Positions 49,067 to 64,000 of a stretch of DNA of 64,000 nt are shown here, one piece after another. The stretch lies in assembly GCF_017654505.1 (NCBI RefSeq), contig NC_054559.1:18985325-19049324 (forward strand). Direction: 5' to 3'. A program made the position numbers and the translations under genes. This stretch comes from Polyodon spathula. Lineage: Eukaryota; Chordata; Actinopteri; Acipenseriformes; Polyodontidae. Numbering within the stretch: position 1 is the first letter of the stretch; each line of letters starts with the position of its first letter. The notes below the pieces were generated by a model that did not search any database, was not told the DNA's origin, and saw only the letters and a list, made by a program, of their open reading frames with translations.

Positions 49067-50154
49067 CACAGAAGGGATAGAATACCATTGCCCCCCATAC
49101 AGATCAGCTCACATGCACACACGCTCAATCCAGCTCTTCGAACAAGGGTCCGGAGGCCTGGCCTCTGTAACCTGATTGCCTTCGTTAAGTAATTAGTCTC
49201 TGGCTGACCTGTGTGGGGTTCCTGGGTAGAGTGAGGTATCACTTGCTTATTGGATTGGGAAGCAGCACAGCCAGCGGCCGCGTTAATAATTCACCCCCTC
49301 CTCCTTCCCCTTATTGGAATGAGCCAACTAGATCAGGGACGCTTTACACAACTAGCCAGAGTCCAGAGACAAAAAACGCACAGATCACTCGTTTCATCAT
49401 TGATGTCAGAATGATAAGTCCAGACTATTGATCAGTGCTCAGTATTACTCACACCAACACTGATAACCACTTAAGACAAGAAAAAAAGGCAGACAGACAG
49501 ACAGGCCACTTCAACCATATGAGACTGCCTGGACCAGAACTGATAGATTGAGCACAGGTACAGTCCTGTAATTCAACCTTACACTGCCCATATAGGCACC
49601 CAGGCCGGAGGAGATAAGGTGAGATCAATGTGGATGTATTTGCAAGTAAGGATTCACTGTTAGTCATGAATTAAGCATTTATGGAGTATTAATTAATCAT
49701 GCAATAGCTTGTGAATAAGTTCTTCAAGACAATTACTCAGACATTATGAGTATCAGCTCTCCCCTAATACCCAGCCATGAAAATGAAATATGTAACACTA
49801 TCTCATTGTATACACAGCACTGTAGAGGGAGTTGAAGCGGAGCTGTTGAGTGGTGTTGAAAAGGTTAACTTATACAAGAATCGTTGAATTTTCAGAGCTC
49901 AGCTCTGAACAGCTCGCTGTTATATAATGGCACGGGTGATGAATTATTGATGGAGGTAAGAGGTGAGTTTCCTCCCGGCTTTCCCACCTGTTCAGACTTC
50001 TGCCTGCTGTCCCCTAGCCATCCACCAGGGGGAACCTATGAGCACAAAGCTGCACATGACGAGAGCTGCAGAGGCAAAATTGGCTCCACTTCTCAGCTGA
50101 ATGAGTTTGCGTTTACCAGCCCGAATAAACAGAGATTAGAAAACTAAAATGAGA

Positions 50155-50155
<1 letters not shown>

Positions 50156-50231
<76 letters not shown>
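50156..50231. repeat. (GA)n microsatellite
   Basis: About 38 GA units. Confidence 0.97.
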
Positions 50232-50236
<5 letters not shown>

Positions 50237-50984
50237 GGGGCCTGTCTGTGCTGCAGACAGGCGGTCAGTCACCCGCTGAAGTTGCGGTTACTGGAAAGGT
50301 AACATTATATCATCGGTGTGGAGAGCTCAAAATTCAAAATGGAATTACATTGGAAATTAAATGTTATCAAGTCATCTTCCTCGTACAGGAAAGACAGCAA
50401 GGCGATCATTCACAGATTGGATTGGCTGTTACCTATTTGCTGAAGAGCATTTTGATTGGACCCAGAGTCGCGTTCCAAGGTTCTGACAAGGGCACAGGGG
50501 TCTCTTTGATTTATTCTAGCTTTAAAAGCAAGTAGAAACCAGGAGGAACACTGCAGGAGTGTCAAACAGACCTCATTTTGCTTTTTGTCAGCTTTCTTTT
50601 ACTACTATTAAATATACAGTGGCACATTAAACTGTGGTCAGTAGGTGGCAGGGTGGGCTAGTGGCAAAGGCACAACCACATGGTGTGCAGGGTGACTGTA
50701 CTGGCCAGGCACATGGTGAGCTCAGACAGACACCTGCAGTGCTTGTCCTCCTGGGGCTGATAGCTGGCTGACATGCGCTGTGAAGCTTCCAGGACCCAAG
50801 AGGTACTGGGTTCGGTCATTGGATTGGAGGACCCTCCTGAGCTGTTGTGGGGAGTTGCTGAAGTCAGGGGACATGAGTGGGGAGAAAAATACCCACCCAC
50901 ACCCAAACCCAGAAGCTGCCAGACCAAGATAGTTAGTCTAAAATCTTAGTTACTACACCTTTAAAAGAGGTAAAGTGGGGGAGG

Positions 50985-50989
<5 letters not shown>

Positions 50990-51054
<65 letters not shown>
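50990..51054. repeat. (GA)n microsatellite
   Basis: About 32 GA units preceded by a G-rich purine stretch. Confidence 0.96.
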
Positions 51055-51056
<2 letters not shown>

Positions 51057-53031
51057 GTGTCCTCATTCTAATGACAGTCTGCACCTCATTTATCAATCCT
51101 GAAAAACATACATCATCAGCTTTTTTTGACTACGTGCCCTGGGGCGCTAGGCTGCTGTGTATTAGATATTTAAAAATTATATATTCACATATATTATTAT
51201 CATTTTTTTTATTTCAAAGACAAAATGCATCTTTAAATGGATACGCGGTCTTGCCATTTTAAAATGTGACTTTTGTCTTTTGGGATCACAAATGAAGCGT
51301 ATTAACTTTATAGACGGGTTGAGGAGGGATTTTAACAAAAAGAAACAGCAGTTTTTTTATTCGTCTACAATAGAGCTTGAAGGTATAATAACTAATATTG
51401 ACCTTTTCTATTGATCGATTAATCGTTCGATCTGTGGCTGATTGATCAATTAATCACACCTATTTGCTAGGGATACCACATTGTATTGAAAGACAACTAC
51501 AAGTAGTCACATTGAGTGATGCAATCTGACATTGTCTTTTGAGCTTTACTGCCCGTTTGCATTTGCTTCACCCAAATTCAACACCTACAAGAAAAAGATT
51601 TTTAAAAAATACATCAAGAAAGTATACATTACTGTAAATGACCGGCAGCACTACAGCCTAGAATACTGCAATTAACAAATCCGATTTTGGTACACTGTAA
51701 GCTTTTACATTTCAGACTAACAAATGGAACTTGCTGTCTGAGTGCTATTTAATTTAGGTTGGCTGGAGAGAAATGGCATTTATTTCATGCGATATTATTT
51801 TAGTTGGCTGAAGAAAAAGTATGATATAGCTGTTCATTTTATGATACCGTTTGAAAGAAACACGTGTACGAGAGACAGAGCGAGCTAGAGAGATGGAGTG
51901 TGTGCGTAGGAGAGTGTGTGCATACGAGAGTGTGTGTGTTCGGGTCCCTGCTGGGATCTCTTGTCATTCTGTCTGAACCACCTGTCTGAAAGACTCCCAG
52001 CCTCCCAGTAGGAGCTCAAAGAGCTGTGCGGGATTCTCTCTCTCTCCCTCGCTACTGCTCCTCTTCCAGTCCTGTTCGCTAAACAACCACAGTCCCTGTG
52101 CTCTACCCTGCATCCATAACCAGCCTGATCAAGATAAAACTATAAGAAATGAAGGAGCTTATTCTGAAAGAAGAATTAACAGAACTAGAAAAATATCTGG
52201 AGCAGGAAGACACTGACTCTCAGAAAAGTTTCCTTGGCCATCGATGGAGCATGCTGTTCTGTTCTGTTCTGTCCCTCACTTCCTGTGCTGACGGTAATAT
52301 GAGCCCATATGGGTTCCTTGCAGCTGGTTTCACAGATCTTGGCTTACCTAAGTCAAGTTAATGCTAATCGAGGTCTGTAACACTGACTGGATGTGTTTCA
52401 GCACATCAATAGAATCACCATTGTTTTTCCATCACCTTAAATTCACTAACAAAACAAAGTCCTGTAGGAACACTCTGTAATCCTGAGAGTCTTACCCTGT
52501 CCCGGGTCTGCCTCTTCTCTAAACTCCAGTCACTATCTGAGGCCAGCAGGCGAACACAGACACAGCCAGCGAGCAACAAGAGCAAAGATCCAGACTGAAG
52601 GCAGGCTCCCCTCCCTCCCTCCCTCCCTCTCTCATCCTGACACTTGCTGGTCTGGGGGAGGATGGCGTTTGCTCGTTTCCCAGCACAAGTGTTAATTAAG
52701 ATTCAGCCAGGCTGGCACCAGGATGCCAGCTCTAATCAAGAGCTGCCATGGAGACTGGCGAACATTTGACAGCCTTCATCTAAACAACAGAGCTTGAAAT
52801 AAGGAATCTGGGACATTTGGGGGGCACCGGTGGACCTCAAAAAGTTGTTTATCCGTCTGTTGCTTCTGGTTTACACAGGATCACTCTAAATTAAGCATCA
52901 TTACCATAATTGTTAAAATTGGTTGTCTCTCTCCGTTTCTTTCAGCTATGGAGATGTCTCAAGGCAAATAGGAGCAAAATTTTGATGCAAGGTGCAGACA
53001 GTCAGCAGGGGTGACTTATGGCATGCTGACC

Positions 53032-53032
<1 letters not shown>

Positions 53033-53071
<39 letters not shown>

Positions 53072-53072
53072 T
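53033..53072. repeat. (AT)n microsatellite
   Basis: About 19 AT units with one interruption. Confidence 0.92.
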
Positions 53073-55000
53073 AGTTAACATACACATGTTAAAATATCTC
53101 TTTGGTAACATATTTTTAACTACCTAAACACTTTTTTCATGGACAAAGATGTCTCATTTTTTGGCTACCATTATCAATTAAGAGAAGCATGACTGTTAAT
53201 GTATTTCGAGTTCTGATGATCCTGAATGTTCAAGGGTTGTGTGCAGCGGTCAGACCACACTGTCGCACTAACGGCAGCTGATTTCACAGCCAGGGTATAT
53301 TTAGTCTGTCCACGGGTTACGCTGGCTGTATGATGTATAGTTCTGATTACAGCACCGCTTTGGGAAGGGAACAGGCAGAGCAGGAATCAGATTTATGAGT
53401 TGGCTGGGACATTGTGAAAGTGTACAGCTCCGCTCCTCAACGCTGTGCGTGGGCAACAAGAAACACGGCACGGACTTCAGAGGATCACCTCTCTTTATCA
53501 GTGTATTAGAAGGGTAAGGAGCCTCAAATGAACCTGCCTCTCTATGCTTTCAATCGCTAGCATACATTATTAACGTCAGTCTGCTCCATGAATTGTCATT
53601 CCTATGGATAACACACGAAACACAATGCGAGGCGTGACATATTCAAATAAACAGAAAAAAAAAACAGAAACAAAAAAATGATTCAGAACCAAATTGATCC
53701 TCCCTCCCCCCATGATTCAGAGAATTTAAGGTTTTTTGTGTTTATGTGAAATAGAGAGGAGAGAAAAAAATACATACATAGAGAGAGGAAGAAAGAGAGA
53801 AGCAGAGGGAAGAGAAAGACCGGTGCAGCAGAGTAAAAGGCTGATGACAGCGTGACCTTGGAAAGCCAGTCAGAGTCCCTGACGTGGGGATTCCTGTTCT
53901 ATTTCTAGCTTCTGCTCTCTCAGGAGCAGCGGGAGGCTTTCTGAGCGAGCCTGTCTTCACAGCAGCACAGGACAGCCAATCAGAACCGGGCTCGTTGCCA
54001 GGCGACCGGACTGAAAATAACTCAGGAGCTCGAAATAACTCAAACACACCCAGTGCGGGTACTCACTGGCCCTGCTAGACCTCAGAGTCCCACCGCGACG
54101 CAGCACTCAGCCTCAGCACTGCTGGGGAAGACAGCTGGCTCACTGGACTCGGACACGGTTCCAGGGTTGGCTCGAACCCAGGTCCACGCTGGGCTGAACA
54201 GAAACAAATTGCAGCATTAACTAACGGACACCATGTCTTTGCAGTTTAGCGTGTGGGTAGTATACATTAATCATGCTGGACTCTACTCTGTGCTGCCACT
54301 GTGACTATAGTTTAATGGTACTGTATGCCGCAAGAGTTTCATTCATAGTATTTTACAAAATCGTTTCCTGTAAGAGAGTTGAGCATTGATGCATTTGTTT
54401 GAGGGGTGCTGCACATAGAGGAGTATACAAACTGGCAAGATGAGGAGAGAGGTCCAGGAGAAAGGGTTGCATTTTTTGCAAAGCAATTCTACCATTCTCA
54501 GACAAAAGCGTCTTTTAAAAGCTTCCCCTGACACAGATACAAGCTGTCTAGCTGGAGAGCTTGCCTGGCTTTGTTCAGGCAGTCAGCGGTTTGGATCAGT
54601 GCTTCAACAGCTGTCTCCCAAAACTGTTCCTACATCTGACTGTCCTGAAAAGTCACGTCCTGCACAGACTATTGACAGCAATGCAATCATTTCTGCTAAT
54701 TACCTGTTTTTTGGAATCCTGTCAGAGGGAGTGACCCCTTAATATGGATGCATATAGAGTTGGCCTCATTAGCACGTCTTTATAAAACAGCAATGAAAAT
54801 AAATAAATATGTCATTTTCTGAACAGTGCTTTTTTGTAGTATTGATTTATGCACGTTTATTTTTGTCCTTTCACCTGCCCAAAGTGCTAAATGGAAGCCT
54901 GATATCATAAGAGACATGCGGACATGTTTCTTCATACAGTGTCTGCAGCATGTAGCAGCCTTTAAATGAAGAAAACAAAGGGAACATCTGCAAGTTCTTA

Positions 55001-55500
55001 NNNNNNNNNNNNNNNNNNNNNNNNNNNNNNNNNNNNNNNNNNNNNNNNNNNNNNNNNNNNNNNNNNNNNNNNNNNNNNNNNNNNNNNNNNNNNNNNNNNN
55101 NNNNNNNNNNNNNNNNNNNNNNNNNNNNNNNNNNNNNNNNNNNNNNNNNNNNNNNNNNNNNNNNNNNNNNNNNNNNNNNNNNNNNNNNNNNNNNNNNNNN
55201 NNNNNNNNNNNNNNNNNNNNNNNNNNNNNNNNNNNNNNNNNNNNNNNNNNNNNNNNNNNNNNNNNNNNNNNNNNNNNNNNNNNNNNNNNNNNNNNNNNNN
55301 NNNNNNNNNNNNNNNNNNNNNNNNNNNNNNNNNNNNNNNNNNNNNNNNNNNNNNNNNNNNNNNNNNNNNNNNNNNNNNNNNNNNNNNNNNNNNNNNNNNN
55401 NNNNNNNNNNNNNNNNNNNNNNNNNNNNNNNNNNNNNNNNNNNNNNNNNNNNNNNNNNNNNNNNNNNNNNNNNNNNNNNNNNNNNNNNNNNNNNNNNNNN
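55001..55500. other. Assembly gap (500 N)
   Basis: Exactly 500 N, a conventional placeholder length, so the real gap size is unknown. The right flank begins in a GA run (55507-55523), suggesting the assembly broke in a GA microsatellite. Open frames crossing it have no meaning. Confidence 0.98.
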
Positions 55501-56646
55501 TCCATAGAGAGAGAGAGAGAGAGCTCACAACATGACACTGACAGTGCAGGGAGGTCACTGGTGTGGCAGGAAACCAAGGCTCTTGTTTGTGAGAGGCTGA
55601 TACAGAGAAGGAAATGTATTTTCTATTCACCTAGTTTGTGGCCTCTTCATTTTAACAGCCTCGCCTTTTTTTGTATTGCCAGCAAACCTGGAGACCTGAA
55701 GAAAAGTGAATTTTGCTTCTTCCATCTGTCCCAATATGAAGACGAGAAGAGAGGAGGGGTTTTTTAACTATCCCCATATGCGGTTGCCATGCATGAAAGG
55801 TTACGAGGTCACCTGGTGCAGCATGGCCAAACAAAGCTGGGCAGCTTAGGTATATAAGTAAAGAAGGGTGATGATAAATGGAAACCCCAAAATACTGAAA
55901 AGCAGGGATATGATTTCCATCCTTTTCTCCATTTATCCATTTTATAGACCATTCCAGAGGAGTGCTTTCATTTAGTAGTTTGTGGTTAAAGTGGTCTGTT
56001 ACATATCCACATTCAGTTTTGACCTTTTAAAAAAGGTACTGCCCTCTTGCATACGTATACTTGTTATGGGCTGTAATCTTGAGAGCAAAGAGCTGAACTG
56101 GGTGCTCACTGCCTCTCGATCTTCGAAGGGTGGACTACTTTGAGCAATCGACAGAAAATGGTTTGATAACTAAACAGTTGATTACAGGATGAACATGTCT
56201 CAAGATACGCAGTGATAATGTGATATTCTTGAAGCCATTGACCCTTAAATAAATAATGTGGTTTCCTACAGTGCCTCTAGCAGGCGACATGGCCTGTGAC
56301 TCAATGTAATTATTATTAGTCTTTTAATTGGTACGCAATGAAGGCTGACCAAGCACCTTTGTTTTACTTTGTACTTATGTGGCCTTTCGTATCGGCGCTG
56401 TTGACGTGTGAAGTGGGGGGTGCTGGGAAAGCGGTTATCTTTGCAGTAAATGACACAGAGCCAGGAAGCCGTGTGGCTTTCAAACAGGATGCCTTTCTGC
56501 TACTCTCGCCTACTCCCACGCAGGGTCGTGCTGCTCAGAGACAGAGGGACTGACAGGCAGGGAGAGACATCGCTCGGGAACATTCAGCTTGCATGGACAC
56601 ACAACGCCAAACACGAGTGGACAGACTTTTCCAGGCGCACGTCATC

Positions 56647-56694
<48 letters not shown>

Positions 56695-58720
56695 ATCACA
56701 ATAGAGCTGAGGTACCTGCTTCTCACCCTCTTGTTGAACCAAGCCATGGTAATACACTTTCAATGGTACATGGTATTCACATAGTCTACGATAAAGGTAC
56801 TATTCACCACCCATGGTAATATCATACAAAATGAGCCGCAAATTACCAAATGTATACTGTTATATTAAAAGGGAGAAACATAGTGGTAGTCAGAGGCTTT
56901 TAAGACTTTTCTAGGATATGAGTAAAGATGTTCTCAAAGATGTTAACTCAAATGTTACCCTTCTGATATATGTTTAACAAAACCACCTTTTGGATAATGC
57001 TGTTTTAATTATAGTTTTGCCTATTGAGCTTTGGGGATGTCGTTTATAACCCCCTTGCTAGAGTAGAATGATTAAAACGGCTGACAAACTAAAGCTGATC
57101 AAAGAGGTTATAGAGGCTGTGGGAAGTTTCTGAAGAATGTAACGGTATAATATCTGAGGTATGAACCATCCTTGTTACAGATTGGGTGTTTACATTCACC
57201 AAAGGTGGTTTCAGCTGGAGGGAAGTAATCTCCCTTCCCCCTTGAACGCTGTTTGCATCTGCTGTATAAGTCAGCTATACAGCACCACAGGACAACAAAA
57301 TCACCCTAATAAAATGATGGGGTATCTTTCAAAAACACTGGCGTTTTCTATAATATACTGCAGTACATACTGCATTATATATATTTTTTGGACAGAGTTT
57401 TTTTCATCCTGGGAGAGGCAAACCGTTGTTTGAGATGTCGAAGTTTTTAAAGTCTTTTAATAAGTGGTTTCATTTAGGCGACTCTTTCGAAGAGGAAACG
57501 CTGTTCCTTTAAGAGCTCAGCTGTAAGACTGAAAGCTCCACTCATCACGGAAACTCCCACTGAAAATACCTTCTTAGTGAAACGAGGCTTATTAGCAATG
57601 GGAGTCCCGCTACAGCGTCGGGACTGACCGCCTTTCTCATTGAATTCCAACGAAACGATGGCGTGACTTTTCAACTCCGTCACCCTCACCTACGCTCTCT
57701 CTGTTTATATGTGTAAACATGTGGAGGAGACGGGGCGAGCAGGGTTGAAAAATCACATGGAATCAGAATGGAATGAGCTTTTCAGTCCTGGCATTTAGGA
57801 TTCTCCAGACAAGCTCCAAGCAGCTCAATACTAGGAAAAGGCAGATTTCGAGAGCAGTATTCAAAACGGGAGAAACAAAACTCAGAACCACTTAAACACC
57901 GTGAAACAGCGCGGGGAATGTGAACAGCACTGGCATGCAAAATCTACACCATCTTGAAGATCAGTTTGTTTTTCTCAACTTCAAAATGGGTGATGGGGGA
58001 AAAAAAACTTGATGACCAGAAGAACATTTCAGTTTTCAGTTTTTGAAATGAGAAGTGACATTGCGTGCCGTCCGTTTTGTTCAATTATATTTATCGGTCT
58101 ACAGATCAGTAATATCTCAAGCTATCATATTCACACACCAGAATGTGTGCTTCAGAGTGATGTGCACTACAATACAGGAAATGGGCAACGCACCCCTTAA
58201 AAAAAAAAAAAAAAACTTGTAGTTTTCAGATGGTTGAAGATTACACAAGAAGCAATATCAATTTGAATCATCACCAACTTCTTTTAATCTGGATTAGATT
58301 ACATTAGAGCAAGTGACGTTTTGGATTCTTACAAAGTGAAAGAGTTTTTAATTTCTCTAGATGACAGTTTAGTGTTATTGACTCATCCTGTTCTTTTACT
58401 TTCATTCGTAGAAAACGTTCACTTCGCTCCAGTAAAAAACACCTGCAAAGGGGGCTTGAATCTACATATCTTTCACTGCGTATGACAGTAATGGTTTATA
58501 TATACTGTACAACTGCGACAAGCAGATTCAGTTTGAGATCAATGAAAGTTTTTTTTTATAAAGGTGTGATGGATGCAATATCCTCTTATTAAAAAGAAAT
58601 ATCATACTAAAAGCATAGCAAGGAGTAATAAAAAAATAGATATGCACTGTAGCTTGGAGCGGTATAGTAAATCAAAGCGCGGGACAGAGTTTGCTTCATT
58701 GTCTCTATGTATTTATGCAG
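55501..58720. other. KCNN1-JAK3 intergenic region, right part (upstream of JAK3)
   Basis: It should contain the JAK3 promoter and a non-coding first exon, since the first coding exon appears to have an acceptor at 58720. I could not place either. Only GA repeats (55507-55523, 56651-56693) and a poly-A (58200-58215) stand out. Confidence 0.5.
56651..56693. repeat. (GA)n microsatellite
   Basis: About 21 GA units on the plus strand. Confidence 0.95.
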
Positions 58721-63761
<5,041 letters not shown>

Positions 63762-64000
63762 GTAAGGCTTGGCTCGTCACCATCACACAGATCTACTGCA
63801 TTGGTTCTGCATTTGATCCATAACTACATGCAGTGGTACATTGCTAGAAGAAGCTTTCTCAATGTACTGCTTGCGTAGAAAATAAATGAAGTTTGGGTTA
63901 CGCTTTGTGGCATTGATGATTACATTGTTTTATGTCTATTTGAAGAGGGTATATGATTTAAGCAAGGGTTCGTAATGTTTGAACGTACAAAATGTTTGAT

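Larger units (their letters stand above)
45857..54999. other. KCNN1-JAK3 intergenic region, left part
   Basis: Non-coding as far as I can see. Minus-strand sequence just above 45849 should hold the KCNN1 5' UTR and promoter, but no TATA box or start site can be fixed. A 31-base poly-A lies at 46665-46695. The stretch 51880-52220 (pyrimidine-rich, then a short ATG frame at 52149) could hold an upstream non-coding exon, unproven. Confidence 0.5.

Noticed and set aside
50638..50960. Possible SINE (gggctagtggcaaaggca head, gggttcggtcatt)
   Set aside because: A and B-like boxes are about 140 bases apart, much too far for a tRNA-derived promoter; no family recognised.
54780..55630. Long open frames crossing the N run
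   Set aside because: They are open only because N codons cannot be stops.

Overview
This is a vertebrate nuclear window, most likely from a ray-finned fish and plausibly a non-teleost such as a sturgeon or paddlefish. The species is inference: it rests on large GT-AG introns, abundant GA/CT/GT/AT microsatellites, a MIR-like tRNA-derived SINE, and an L2/CR1-like 3' tail of a type I associate with fish genomes. There are no operons, rRNA genes, functional tRNA genes or CRISPR arrays. A 500-base run of N at 55001-55500 marks an assembly gap.

Two protein-coding genes can be supported, and they are divergent (head to head). On the minus strand, 45849 down to 9938, is a complete KCNN1 gene (small-conductance Ca2+-activated K+ channel SK1). 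It has nine coding exons; all splice sites are GT-AG and all phases join. The spliced product is 1022 residues: a 456-residue Gln/Pro/His/Asn-rich N-terminal extension from a far-upstream exon, six membrane segments, the SIGYGDMVP pore signature, the calmodulin-binding domain and a C-terminal coiled coil. A second start in exon 2 would give a 538-residue protein, close to mammalian SK1. On the plus strand from 58721 is the 5' part of JAK3 (Janus kinase 3). Its first nine coding exons cover FERM and SH2 (484 complete codons), and the gene runs off the right edge before the pseudokinase and kinase domains.

Layout: 1-9937 is the 3' flank (or 3' UTR plus flank) of KCNN1, with a complex CT/C-rich tandem array at about 5180-6165 and nothing coding that I recognise. 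9938-45849 is KCNN1. Its introns hold most of the mobile elements: a long fold-back element and a Tc1-like MITE in intron 3, a hAT-like element in intron 2, a second inverted MITE copy and a CORE-SINE in intron 1, and a LINE-like tail with a 30-bp minisatellite in intron 5. 45850-58720 is intergenic, with microsatellites and the gap. 58721-63761 is JAK3, with compact introns of 193-656 bp.

The two genes do not form a pathway; they are syntenic neighbours. The human counterparts lie close together and divergently on 19p13.11, which supports the KCNN1 and JAK3 assignments over their paralogues. The most interesting feature is the long N-terminal exon of KCNN1. It carries a motif like the start of SK3 and so suggests that the long N-terminus is ancestral to the SK family. 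I see no wholly new biological system here.
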